Below are positions 23,879-38,308 of a stretch of DNA of 64,000 bases, piece after piece. Where the stretch lies: positions 5,456,001 to 5,520,000 of the forward strand of contig NC_003076.8 of assembly GCF_000001735.4 (NCBI RefSeq), written 5' to 3'. This stretch comes from Arabidopsis thaliana (Eukaryota; Streptophyta; Magnoliopsida; Brassicales; Brassicaceae). Position 1 is the stretch's first letter. Each line of letters opens with the position of its first letter. The position numbers and the translations under genes were made by a program. The notes beneath the pieces are model-generated. The model did no database searches and was not told the origin of the DNA. It was given only the letters and a program-made list of their open reading frames with translations.

Positions 23879-24762
23879 GAATAGTTTCAATACTTTATTC
23901 CATTGTAAGTGTACTTTAATCAATATGTGTTCTGTGTTCATAACCTGTTTCCATGAATCTATTCAGAGTCATCCGTTTATAGAGAATAGAACTGGCGTTA
24001 AAAAGAAAAAAAAAACACTGAATTATCTTAATATAAACAGAATCGTAAAACTCATCTTTCATGAATCTGCTAAGACGTAGCTGAGACTTGTCAACACACG
24101 TTAGCTCTTAACCCTTTCTTTTTCCATAGTTGAAGTTTCAAAACCATGGGAAAGTCTTTCTGTGTAAACATTTTCAAGTCTCCTCCCTAAAGAACCTGTG
24201 ACTTGCGAAGTCTTTAGAATTCCCCAGCTTTGAGTTTTGGCTACCCTCTGCCCTTATTTTCTATTGAACTCCCTAAAATCACAAAAAGTCAATAGTAATC
24301 TTGGTCACGACTTGTCTCTGATACCAATGTTATCATCCATGTCTTAATCAGCTTAATTTTTGCACACACTTAATACAACGTGTAATTTGTTTTCTTGTTT
24401 TATGAAATTAGTATAGAAACAGATTTTTACTGTTGATTACAATAATGTAATCGCTTTATGTAATACATTACTTTTGACATGTTTAAAAGTATCTTTGAAA
24501 ATTCTCGAGAAAATATACACCTTTGATTGATAAATTATAACTAACTACATTTATTATCCGGTCGATTACTGTTTTTTTTCTTACAGTTAATTCTATTTGT
24601 TTTCTCTTCAATTATTTTATTTTGTTGGAAAAAATCTTTAACCATATTGAACACGTATTATCTGCTAAAAACCAGAAACTAAACCAACTTCTTTGCCATA
24701 TAAAGTACGAATCAAATTCAAATTTCAAAGTAATCAAAATCAAAAAATAAGAACACACAATA
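23879..24762. other. ORC3 3' flank and GH5 promoter
   Basis: AT-rich spacer; a short A-run at 24005-24014. No gene supported. The right end contains the GH5 TATA box. Confidence 0.5.
24699..24704 (+). promoter_or_regulatory. TATA box of the GH5 gene
   Basis: TATAAA in the context ccatataaag, 64 bases before the ATG at 24763, which predicts a leader of about 30 bases. Position and context make it a good candidate core promoter. Confidence 0.65.
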
Positions 24763-27045
24763 ATGGCGAGATCCTTCTATTTTTGTTTATTCTTCTTATT
24801 CATTTCTTCAACATCAAAGCTAACCACAAGCTATCCTCTCTCCACAAAGTCACGATGGATCGTGGACGAGAAAGGTCAAAGGGTGAAGCTAGCATGCGTG
24901 AACTGGCCGGCTCATCTCCAGCCCACGGTGGCTGAAGGGCTAAGCAAACAACCATTAGACTCTATCTCCAAGAAGATTGTGTCAATGGGATTTAACTGCG
25001 TTAGGCTTACTTGGCCTCTTGATTTGGTGACTAATGACACATTGGCTCTTAAAGTTACCGTTAAACAGTCTTTCGAAAGCTTGAAGTTGTTTGAAGATGT
25101 TCTTGGGATTCAAACTCACAATCCCAAATTACTTCATCTTCCCCTTTTCAATGCATTCCAGGTAAATTTAATGATAGAGCATCGGTTTGTTCGATCTGAA
25201 TTGTGCCAAACTAAACCGGGTTATGTTCATTAGATGGACTAATATCTAAACGTGATCTAATTCGAAACAACAACAAATTAACCAAAATTGATCGCAAAAG
25301 AACCTAGTCTAGCTAAGGGACAATATAAACCAAAATCAAACCAATTCCCATTTGCTAAATTTAACAAACAAATAAGTGACATATCATCAATTCATTGTCA
25401 AATGGTTTTGATGTGAAACTGATATATGGTTACTGTTATTATATGTTGTCAGGAAGTGGTGTCGAACTTAGGAGAAAACGGAGTAATGGTGATACTAGAT
25501 AACCACTTGACAACGCCAGGCTGGTGCTGCGGCGATAATGACCTCGATGCTTTCTTTGGCTACCCTCACTTTGATCCCCTCGTCTGGGCCAAGGGCTTGA
25601 GGAAGATGGCTACTCTTTTCCGCAATTTCACTCACGTTATTGGCATGAGCCTTAGGAACGAGCCACGTGGTGCTAGAGATTACCCTGACCTTTGGTTCAG
25701 GTACATATTGCTAATTTTAAATATATAAATATTCATAAAAGCTACTTTTGATTCTACACCTTAAAACCCCAGACTCACTCACATACATTATAAAGATAAT
25801 TTAGTATCTATGAATCTATCCAACAAACATGAATCTACGTTTAACAACCGACAATTCTCAAAATTCTCACACATAAAAAAATTAGTACATGAAGTACATG
25901 TTAATTGAGTTAGTTTTCACTTTTCACCATTCGCTATTGTTTCCACACAAAAAATAGTATTGTTTGATTGTTTATATTGTTCACGTTATCGTGGTAATTA
26001 ATTGCATGCATGCATGCGTTAATGGTTACGTGAAGGCATATGCCGCAAGGAGCAGAGGCGGTGCACGCCGCAAACCCTAAATTACTAGTCATCCTCTCAG
26101 GCATTGACTTCGATACAAACCTCTCTTTCCTCCGTGACCGTTCCGTGAACGTCAGCTTCACGGACAAACTTGTCTTCGAGCTCCATTGGTACAGTTTCTC
26201 CGACGGCCGAGATTCGTGGAGAAAACACAACTCTAATGATTTCTGCGTCAAAATTATCGAAAAGGTTACACACAACGGAGGATTCTTGCTTGGAAGAGGC
26301 TTTCCTTTGATCTTGAGTGAGTTTGGGACGGACCAGAGAGGCGGTGACATGAGCGGAAACCGGTATATGAATTGTTTGGTGGCTTGGGCGGCCGAGAATG
26401 ATTTGGATTGGGCGGTTTGGGCCTTAACCGGAGATTATTATTTGAGAACCGGTAAAACGGATTTAGATGAGTCTTATGGCCTTTTGCAAGCCAATTGGAA
26501 GACATCAGAAACTCTACTTACTTGCAAAAACTCTCCGGAATCCAACATGCCTTTAAAGGTCAGATCAGTTTTTTTTCTTCTTAATCACTTAAAAGAAAAA
26601 AAAACTCAAACTTTAAGACTCGTAATTGATTATATATCCAGGACCTGGATTGCGACCCAACAAGAACCTTCTCTTCCATCCATCAACAGGACTCTGCGTC
26701 ACTAATAATCCATCAGACAATATACCAACACTTCGATTAGGACCATGCCCTAAATCCGACCCATGGACCTTTAATCCCAGTGAAGGCATTCTTTGGATCA
26801 ACAAAATGTGCGTCGAAGCTCCAAATGTTGTTGGACAAAAGGTGAAGCTCGGAGTTGGTACCAAGTGTTCTAAGTTGGGACAAATCTCAGCTACAAAGAT
26901 GCATTTGTCGTTCAAGACAAGTAATGGTTTGTTGCTATGTCTTGACGTAGACGAACGTGACAACAGCGTCGTAGCTAACCGTTGCAAGTTTTTGACCATG
27001 GATGCTTCTTGTGATCCAGCGAGCCAATGGTTCAAAGTTCTTTGA
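24763..27045 (+). CDS. Secreted GH5 cellulase-like protein with C-terminal beta-trefoil-like tail; frame broken at last intron (At5g16700)
   Basis: Glycoside hydrolase family 5 type, probably acting on cell-wall beta-glucan or mannan. Residues 1-24 are a clear signal peptide (hydrophobic FYFCLFFLFISST). Exons 24763-25161, 25453-25700 and 26036-26558 are well supported. The acid/base Glu is about residue 203 (SLRNEPRG) and the nucleophile Glu about 311 (LILSEFGTDQ), so the catalytic pair is intact. The final exon 26642-27045 encodes a ricin-type-like tail (LLFHPSTGLCVTNN; CDPASQWFKVL). The conserved donor at 26559 joined to the acceptor at 26641 puts that tail out of frame and stops early. Frame is kept only by using a GT at 26452 (488 aa), which removes conserved DESYGLLQANWKT. 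The gene may be decaying or mis-modelled. Confidence 0.75.
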
Positions 27046-27311
27046 ATTCTATGTCTTTATTATGGAGAACATGTATTTGACATTTGTAATCAAGACTACC
27101 ACTGAGCATATTCAAGAAATCATTTTTTTTAAAAGGCTAAAAGACTTTAACAGTAATGGGCTGAGAATATAAAGAGATTGAGGCCCATGTTGGTCTTCAC
27201 TTGATTATCTTATATTTCGCCACGTGTCAGTCAACTTAGCCACTGAGAATTTGCTGATTATCTGAGTCATGAGCCAGTTGACTAGTTGGAAATTAAACCA
27301 CTGCGAAAAAT
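27046..27311. promoter_or_regulatory. DHAR3 promoter region
   Basis: Holds two site II-type motifs, TGGGCT at 27157-27162 and GGCCCA (TGGGCC on minus) at 27182-27187, then the G-box at 27221. It also has to contain the GH5 3' UTR. Confidence 0.5.
27221..27226 (+). promoter_or_regulatory. G-box/ABRE of DHAR3
   Basis: CACGTG within CCACGTGTCAG, a full ABRE/G-box context, 86-91 bases upstream of the start codon. bZIP and bHLH factors (ABA, light) bind this element. A role in stress or light induction of an ascorbate-recycling gene is plausible but inferred. Confidence 0.65.
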
Positions 27312-28926
<1,615 letters not shown>

Positions 28927-29352
28927 GAGATTTTGATGTTGACCTCAAGCTTCCTTGTCTTCTACTAAATGTAAAAAACATAATAATCAAATCTTCTTCA
29001 ACTGTTACCAATGATATATACCTTGAATCCTTGATTGCTTATATGATGAAAACTATATTGTGTCATAGTGGGGAAGCTTGCATATAAGTTTTAATGTACC
29101 GACCAATCACTACTAAAATTTTGAACCATCTGCAAATTATTTACCGTAAGCTACAGAGCAATTAGACGACCATTGAAAGAACAATAATTACGGAATACCC
29201 TTCCCGTCATCCATTCCTTCCCTCCTCCGCCTTAAACCCCTACCATTTTGTGTCACTAGCAGCTTATCTTTATTTTCCTGGGAATTTCAAATTCTTTTCT
29301 CGCCCCAGATTTTCTCGGGAATCTCTGTCGGGCGTTTTCTTCAGAATCTGCC
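28927..29352. other. DHAR3 3' flank and ValRS promoter
   Basis: A 426-bp gap containing the DHAR3 3' UTR and the upstream region of the next plus-strand gene. No further motif that I would rely on. Confidence 0.5.
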
Positions 29353-32300
29353 ATGATTCTCAAAACGGCTTTTTCTCTACCCACACCTACTACTACTCTA
29401 TTATCTCCCAGCTCTCCTCACCAGCTCAACACTCTGTTCTTCACTCGCCGACGCCGTCGATTAATTTCCCCATCCCGCTTGAACTCAATTTTCTCGCAAC
29501 GTAGATTCTCTTTCTCTGGTACGTTCCTCGCTATTTCTTTTCTCCAGTGTCGAATTCTGTTTCCAATCGATTTTGTTGGAACTTCTCTTCTGTTACAGTA
29601 AAAATTTATTCGAATTCCTCTTTTGTATTCAGCTGCTGCGTCAGGAAATAATGTATTTACTTCTCCCGAGACATCCAAGACCTTTGATTTTTCTTCGGAG
29701 GAGAAGATATACAAATGGTAAATATTCTACTCGTGAGTTAATGGAATTATTATGAGTTAAGATATATCACAATGCAAATAAAAAGTGTCTCATTCTTCCC
29801 AATGTAACCTATGGGAACATGGATTTCTTGTGATAATGCTGATGATCATTTGGATTTGGGCATTTTTAGGTGGGAGTCGCAAGGCTACTTCAAACCAAAT
29901 TTTGACCAAGGAGGCAGTCCTTTTGTGATACCGATGCCACCTCCTAATGTTACTGGTTCTCTGCACATGGGCCATGCAATGTTTGTCACTCTTGAGGTTG
30001 TGGAATCCATATTGAGAATAATTCACAGTCATTTGGGTATTCTAATTTATGTTCCTATTTTCGTTTAACCTTTTTAGTTTGTTCGTCTAGCTTTAGCTCG
30101 TATATACTAGGCGCTTTCCACACTTCTTAAGTTGGCTTGAAATATTGTTTAGTAATTCCATGTTTTCTTTGTGCTGTAACTGTGTTATACTATAGTTCTG
30201 CTATTCTCATCGCTTTTTTGTTTTTTACAGGATATTATGGTTCGATACAATAGGATGAATGGGAGACCAACACTTTGGCTTCCCGGGACTGATCATGCTG
30301 GTATTGCCACTCAGGTTCATTTCCTCGTTCAAATTTCAAGCTTTTTTGCATGGTATTTCTACTAGTGTTTGCGTGTTTGTTTTGTGCTCACTATGATTCT
30401 TACATCTTCTTCTTCACAATCCATTGCTCTTGTTCCTATACCAATCTACCACATTTACTTTGTCAAAAAGTTCTTTTCTTGTAGAGTATAATTTGTATAG
30501 ATAATATTTGCATTGTTTGGTGAATGTTTCTGAAATATTCTACTGAAGCTGCAATATTTCTTTCAGTTGGTCGTGGAAAAGATGCTAGCGTCAGAAGGCA
30601 TTAAGAGAGTGGACTTAGGTAGAGATGAGTTTACCAAAAGAGTCTGGGAATGGAAGGAAAAGTATGCTGTCTAATCACTGCAATGAATAAATTCAAAATA
30701 TCTATTTCAAAAGTATCTGTATGATACTCTGGCGGTGTTTCCATTCTTCGAACGAGTCATAAGTTATTGATCTTCTGGAAAACTATGAAGTATTTTAAGC
30801 AGGAGATGATTCCTGTACATTTCTTATAATTGAGTAATCTGATGTTCCTGAACCATTCCAAAGGCCAATGCTTTCATTAAAAGATAAAATCCACTGTACT
30901 TGTATCTGATGTGTTAAGGGTAAGGCTGGAATTATAGTTTGTGTGGTTTTTCTCAGGTATGGCGGAACCATCACAAATCAGATTAAAAGACTGGGTGCTT
31001 CTTGTGATTGGAGTAGAGAGCGCTTTACTCTTGACGAGCAATTGAGTCGTAAGGCATCTTTCATAGTTTCCATATCTTCTAGATGGTGATTCTTAAAGCA
31101 GACCATAGGTGGTGCTCAAAGTTGACTTTATATGATTTTGAGTGGTATTTTGGAATTCAAAAACTTCGGCAAGTAAAATATTATTCAGTTGTTAGGTGGT
31201 TCAAAAAGTTTCTCGTTGCTCTTAATTTCAAATTGTATGTACTTTCACCTTGAATTTATTCCTTGATTCTCTTTTACCTTGAATTTGTAGGAGCTGTGGT
31301 CGAAGCTTTTGTGAAGCTTCATGACAAGGGGTTGATATATCAAGGTAAGCTATTATGAATTTATGTATTTTGGTTTCTGTTGTCGTAGCTGTAAGTAGAG
31401 CTGTGCTGTACTCATACGACTATTGGTGATTTTGGCATAATGTTTTTCCAGGATCTTACATGGTCAACTGGTCCCCAAATTTACAGACTGCTGTTTCAGA
31501 CTTGGTGTGTGATGTATTTTTATCTAACACTCTGTTGTTTGATTACTTTTTTTTTCTTTCTAAAAGTGACTGCCTTGTTCTTACCAGGAAGTAGAATATT
31601 CGGAGGAACCTGGGTTTCTATACCATATTAAATACCGTGTAGCTGGAAGGTACTGTCCAACTACCAGTACTACCTTCGCCTTTCCTTATACTTTGTATTT
31701 TATGGACCCTTATATGTAGCAAAATTATGTGAAAAGATAATTTTTTCTCACATCAATTTGATTATGCTCTGCTATTAGAGAGTTCAAAGAAGCATTATAG
31801 TGTTTGAAAAACGTATCTTATGGAGGCTTTAGATTATGTCGTATGATCATTAAAACTTGTGAAACACAGCGTTGGGTCTGTAAGAGTTGCTTCGGCAGTA
31901 GTTAACCTTAAATTTTGCTAGCAAATTATTCTTGGAAGATCAGTGACTACTTTTGTTCTGTTTATGGAAATGGCTAATCTGATCTTTCCTCGTACAGTCC
32001 TGATTTTCTTACTATAGCAACGACTCGTCCAGAGACATTGTTTGGTGACGTGGCCCTTGCCGTGCATCCTGAGGTAGGTGGTGATATTTTTTTGGTTTCG
32101 TTGATAATAGGACATCGGGAATGACAGATGGCATTATCAAAGTCTGTTTGACGTGTTTATAATTTTTGAATACACACAGAGCTCAGTTAACAAACTTAGA
32201 AGCAAGTTTTTTTTTTTGATAAAAACTTAGAAGCAAATTTAATATTAGGGAGGAAAAGTATATAATGTGTAACACATTTTATTTTCTTCTTCCTTTTGTG

Positions 32301-35300
32301 GTTTTCATTTATATTTCTATTATGTAAAATTTAAATGAAATTGAAAATGTAGTCCAGGTAGTTTGTCAGGTTGCTGGTCCAATTTAATGTAAGCAGATGT
32401 AATCTACAAAGTAGATGCTGATTTTTTTGGATCTCATGTGAATGTAGATCGTCTTCTAGTCGTTTCCTGGAATAGGTGCTCTTTTTTGGGTATCGTTTGA
32501 GGATTAATGTTGTGAAATGTATTTGGCATCTGGCAGGATGATCGTTACTCAAAATATGTTGGTCAGACAGCAATTGTACCTATGACATATGGTCGTCATG
32601 TCCCAATTATTGCTGATAAGGTGAACTCCGATCTACTGCCTATGCACTCTTTATGATGTCTTTTAGGATCAAATATCTTTTTCAAGTCCAACAAGGAAAA
32701 CGCTGCAGTTGTTTTTCTTTGCCATTTTTCGTGCTTTAAGTATCAGTATTTTGCTGGGAAACTTCTAAGTTCTAGTTACTCAGAACCAAGAAACTGAGTA
32801 CCTCATAGTATTTCCTCTGCTGCTCTTCAGGCATTTCTCATCAGTTTTTTTGTGTACCATGGCAGTATGTTGATAAGGATTTTGGGACTGGTGTTCTGAA
32901 GATAAGTCCTGGGCATGATCACAACGATTACCTTCTTGCAAGAAAGCTAGGTCTCCCCATTCTGAATGTGATGAACAAGGATGCAACACTTAATGACGTC
33001 GCTGGCTTGTTTTGGTAACATTTTGTTTAAAACTTATATTTTAGCTGAATGGAATACCCTTTGGTTACATCTTAACGTCCATGGCGCCTTAACATACATC
33101 GTATTTTCAGTGGCCTTGACAGGTTTGAGGTGAGGGAGAAACTATGGGCAGATCTTGAGGAGATAGGTTTAGCTGTTAAGAAGGAGCCTCACACTTTACG
33201 AGTTCCAAGATCTCAGCGTGGTGGAGAAGTATCTTTCTACTGACCCAGCATTAATTTTTCAGTTCGTTTGAAGTTCATAATTTTCTCATGCATGGTTTAA
33301 CTGGTGTTAGGTTATTGAGCCACTTGTAAGCAAACAATGGTTTGTCCACATGGATCCTTTAGCTGAGAAGGCTCTTCTTGCTGTTGAAAACAAAGAACTT
33401 ACTATCATACCTGAGAGATTTGAGAAGGTATGCAAGCGACTGGTTGGTGTTATTAGTTACTGAGCTGGTATCTGTCTTTTTCTCCTCAGTTTGGCAAATT
33501 CTCTGAAAGGTTTTGATTTTTGATTGTTTACACTGCATACTTCTGCTTTTGCTTTTATTTCCTGTCACCACTTGCAGATATACAATCACTGGCTGACAAA
33601 TATTAAGGATTGGTGCATAAGCCGGCAGCTGTGGTGGGGACATCGCATACCAGTTTGGTATGTGGTTGGAAAGGATTGCGAGGAGGACTACATAGTTGCT
33701 AAAAGTGCTGAAGAAGCCCTTGAGAAAGCCCTTGAGAAGTATGGAAAAGATGTTGAAATATATCAGGATCCAGATGTTCTTGACACCTGGTTTTCCAGGT
33801 TAGTTTTTCATTTATTTGGAGATTACTTTTCTTCTGTGTGTCTTTGTTTTAGAAATAGTCACTAGTTTAATCATGTGAAAGTATCAGTTTCCTCGGAATA
33901 GTCACCATGAATTAGTGCGTTTCCTCATATATGACGCTGAACATAGTTTTCCTCATTTTGCATTAACTTCCTATATTATTTATTTAGATGTTTTTTTTCT
34001 GCAGCTCGTTGTGGCCATTCAGCACTCTTGGCTGGCCTGATGTAGCAGCGAAGGATTTCAATAACTTCTACCCAACAAATATGTTAGAAACAGGGTACAT
34101 TCCTTTCTTTTTGTCGATCAGGAAAACAATGGCTGCTACTATCAGGGCTATTGTTGTAAACCCTTCACTAGGAAGAAAAAAATTTAGGACCAACAACAAT
34201 TTTTCTGTTGCCAAGAAGGCAAGAACTAATGTCTAAATTAAGTAAAATCTGAAAAGAAAATGCGCTTTAGTTGCAGCTTGCGGTTTTGAAATTCTCATCA
34301 CTTCCTTTAAATAACCTTTCTCATTTATTTGGACAGGCATGACATACTATTTTTTTGGGTAGCAAGAATGGTTATGATGGGAATAGAATTTACAGGGACC
34401 GTTCCATTTTCTCATGTCTACCTTCATGGACTTATAAGAGACTCACAAGTAAGTGTTAGGCTTTTTGCTTGTTCTAGTAAATGTTTTTTTTTCTTTTCTT
34501 TTCAAGACGAGGTAGCCACTCAAACCTTGATCATTGAGGCTTTTCATATCATTATTTCTCACTTTTCCCGATATGCTATTAAACGTTAGGTAACTTCTAG
34601 GATTTCTATTTAAGGATTCTCGTTCTGTATATCTCCAAGTAGTTAATCAGATTATTTGGAATTATCAGGGGAGAAAAATGTCAAAATCTCTTGGGAATGT
34701 GATTGATCCGCTTGACACAATTAAAGATTTTGGCACTGATGCTCTGAGATTTACGATTGCACTAGGAACTGCTGGTCAGGTTTGATCTCTACTGTGTTGA
34801 GGCAGCTGAACCATGCTTTTTTGGGTAGGTTTATATTAAAATGTCATATTTATGTCTATATTCCTTGTTTTCCCCATTACCTTTTTGTTAGGATCTGAAC
34901 TTATCTACTGAGAGGTTAACTGCAAATAAAGCATTCACCAACAAACTCTGGAATGCTGGAAAGTTTGTGCTTCATAGTCTGCCTAGTCTAAGTGATACAT
35001 CTGCTTGGGAGAATTTGCTGGACCTCAAGGTTTGCTTGTTTTTCCATCTCCACTAGAAAGTATTAGGGAATTGTGGTATATTTGTCCTTTCAGTGACAGA
35101 CTAAGTATGGTATAAAGTCGAAAGTCATTGATAATATGTTTAGACTATCTTTGTGTTTGGGATCATGAACCATAAAAGTCTCACAAAAAAACGAGGTAGC
35201 TTTAAATATAGGAGATTGGTCAGACCTCTTTCCAGGAGTATCTCCACCTGCATACCTTTTGCCATTACTTAAAACAGCTGCAGAGTCGCATCACAAGTGA

Positions 35301-37229
35301 TAAGCTACCTTAGGCTGCTCTCTTACTATCGATTTGTTGTGACACTTTACAATAAGGATTTTTTCTAACATTTTGCTTCCTTTTTTTTTTGACAGTTGGA
35401 CAAAGAGGAAACCCTGCTTAGTTTACCCTTGCCTGAGTGTTGGGCGGTATAATATTTTTACCCTGAAGTTATCCAACAGTTCAATCTGCCTACCACCTTA
35501 TATTCCTTTTGTATTATTTCAGGTGTCAAAACTCCATATTCTCATTGATTCTGTCACAGCAAGCTATGAGAAGTTGTTCTTTGGGGATGTAGGAAGAGAA
35601 ACATATGATTTCTTTTGGAGTGACTTTGCTGATTGGTATCACCACGTCAACTCTTAATAACCAATACACATGTTTCTTGGACTTAATTGACTGACTAGTA
35701 TACTCTAAAGGTATATTGAAGCCAGCAAATCTCGACTGTATGGATCTGGAGGCAATTCAGTTTCTCTAGCTTCTCAGGCGGTTTTGTTATATGTCTTTGA
35801 GAATATACTTAAGCTGTTGCATCCGTTTATGCCGTTTGTAACCGAGGATCTATGGCAGGTAACATGCTCTCAGTTTTGCTATCTGTGTATTTCATTTTTA
35901 CTTAAATTGGCCCTTAACCATTTACTTAGGCCAACTGCACTGGGCATGATTTTCCTTATACCTTAGAGTTTTTGTAGTGGCCGTTTTTTTACCAAAGCAT
36001 GCTTAAGCTGTTATCTTTGAGTTTTTTTTTGGTAGTTTAGCCTCTTTTGAGGATGAAATAAAAGGACCGAAAACTTAGTTATATATGGTTGATACTTTGG
36101 TACTGCTACCAAAAAATGATTTCAGCTTCATAAAACTGTAATTATGAATGCATTTATAATTGCAGGCACTTCCCTACAGGAAAGAAGCGCTCATTGTGTC
36201 TCCATGGCCACAAAATTCACTTCCAAGGAATGTTGAATCAATAAAAAGATTTGAGAATTTACAAGCTCTGGTCAGTATGAATTTTTACCTTAATATATTC
36301 TGTAAACCTCAAACAGAACCATACTTAAAGGAATTAATATTTATACTATTAAAAGTTCAGAGCATGTTGACACCTTGCCTGTTAAATCACAGACTAGAGC
36401 AATTCGAAATGCACGAGCAGAGTATTCAGTGGAACCAGTAAAGCGTATATCTGCCTCAGTTGTTGGAAGTGCAGAGGTCATTGAATATATTTCGGTCAGT
36501 AACTTGTGGCTTCCTAACAGTTAAATTATCTTACGAATAAGGTTCATCAGTTTGCCTTGTGTTTCCTTATTAAAAACTGTGTTCTTGTGGCGGTGCAGAA
36601 AGAGAAGGAGGTATTAGCTCTTCTATCCAGGCTTGACTTAAACAACGTCCATTTTTCCAATGCCCCTCCTGGTATAATTATCTTTAATCCTTTTTTTCTC
36701 TTTTCTTTTCATTGTTTGCATCTTATCTCAATATTTACATTTTCGATGATTCCCTTGAATCATCATGGTCACAACAAAACTTCACATGGTTGGTCCTTCA
36801 GGTGATGCAAATCTATCAGTCCACCTTGTAGCCAGTGAAGGACTCGAGGCATATCTACCTCTTGCAGCCATGGTTGATATATCATCTGAAGTCCAACGCA
36901 TTTCTAAACGTCTCTCCAAGATGCAAACTGAATATGACGCCCTCATAACTCGTCTCAGTTCACCAAAGGTATACCATAACCATCAAAAGAGTCTCTTAAA
37001 CCCTTGCTAGAAATTGTTTTCGATAAGCTTATTAAACATGGTGCATTAGTTTTAGACTCTGCTTGTTTTACAACATTTTTAACGCTGAAATATGTAGTTT
37101 GTGGAGAAAGCTCCAGAAGAAGTGGTGAGAGGTGTAAAGGAGCAAGTAGAAGAATTAGAAGAGAAGATAAAGTTGACCAAAGCTAGGCTTGATTTTCTCA
37201 AGTCTACTACTTCTTTAGTGTCTCAGTAA
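29353..37229 (+). CDS. EMB2247: Organellar valyl-tRNA synthetase, 974 aa (EMB2247, At5g16715)
   Basis: Class Ia enzyme that charges tRNA-Val in chloroplasts and probably mitochondria. I placed 27 coding exons: first 29353-29518, 29633-29717, 29870-29996 and 30231-30314; KMSKS exon 34669-34779; last 36802-36968 and 37098-37229. All are GT-AG and the total of 2925 bases closes in frame. The N-terminal 60 or so residues are rich in Ser, Thr and Arg (transit peptide). HMGH (HIGH motif) is at residues 116-119 after [12 protein letters not shown]. The editing domain contains [15 protein letters not shown] and [32 protein letters not shown] is diagnostic for the Val/Ile/Leu group. KMSKS is at 598-602, followed by the anticodon-binding domain. 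The C-terminal coiled-coil arm (about 905-965), typical of ValRS, is complete. The recalled mutant name implies embryo lethality. Confidence 0.95.
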
Positions 37230-38251
37230 ATTCAGGTAGTTCTTATTCTCTCAAGTTCGGACCCGACCAATAGCGGCCCATGGACCATTTAATTGTGATC
37301 ATTTGAGTCGATGAGACTACCTACTATTAATATTTCTGTTTTTTGAGGACCCAATTAGTTTGAAAATGCCCCCAAAAATGATCAATTGTCAACTATTTTA
37401 CCAGTCCTATTGTCGGGGCCCATAATGCCTTTTAAGCAGAAAGTGGATTTTATTTTTATTTTATTTTGACAGCAGAAAGTGGATATATTATTAATTTATT
37501 ATATTTGCTGGTTATGTTACAATTGTATTTACTATTATTTAATAGCCTCACCAACTAGGTAAATTTTGTACCAATAATCAGTAATCAGAACAACATAGCT
37601 CTTTTCACAAAAGTTTGTTTTTGTTCCAAAATTGAAAAATCCATAACCATTTTATTAGGTAAATTTATTAGGTGGTTGGGCGTATGGTTTCGATACAACT
37701 TGTGGTTTAGTGAGATGCAGTTTCGTTTGGCGAATATTAGAGAAAGCTAATGACAGGAAAAAAAAAAAAAATAGTAGTAAACCCATACCTAAAAGCAAAA
37801 GAAGCAATAAGAAGTACTGTACCTCGCTTTAACCTCCCTTTTCCTTTTTTATGTTTCTTTTGACAACCAAATCTTCATCATCACGCTCTCTCTTTTTGCC
37901 TTTAGCCAATTTCTCTCTCCAATTTCCTATTTTTTTTTTTAATCACATGAAAAATGATAACAAACCGTGAACCAAGTCACTAAACATAAATGGTTAAATG
38001 GAGTTTTTTTTATTATACAAAACACAACATTGCTGTTTAGAAAAAAATTACTCTACTTTCTCATTAACATTGAATTCTCAAAGGTTACGTACTACTATTA
38101 TTTAAGCTAACCAAAAAATCGAGGTTAAGGTTGGAAAACTTATTCCGGTTTAGTTTATAGTTCCGGTTCAGATCTAAACCAACTTGAAACTAGACAAAGA
38201 CAGCGTCGTTAGCGCATGTAACCCGACAACATCATTCTCACTCTCTCCTCT

Positions 38252-38282
<31 letters not shown>

Positions 38283-38308
38283 AGTCGGAAGCAGAGGAGC
38301 CAAAATCA
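37230..38308. other. ValRS 3' flank and promoter/leader of the myosin-binding gene
   Basis: AT-rich, with an A-run at 37758-37770 and GGCCCA at 37275-37280 and inside ggggccca near 37416. Ends in a CT-rich leader (see 38252-38276). No gene supported. Confidence 0.5.
38252..38276 (+). repeat. (TC)n tract in 5' leader
   Basis: About 12 uninterrupted TC units about 30 bases upstream of the ATG at 38309, within a longer CT-rich stretch. Such Y-patch or GAGA-type tracts are common in plant leaders and bind BPC proteins when in promoters. Confidence 0.85.

Noticed and set aside
26613..27035. 140-codon open frame on the minus strand of the GH5 last exon
   Set aside because: It is antisense to a conserved coding exon, has no recognisable domain, and mirrors the sense codons.
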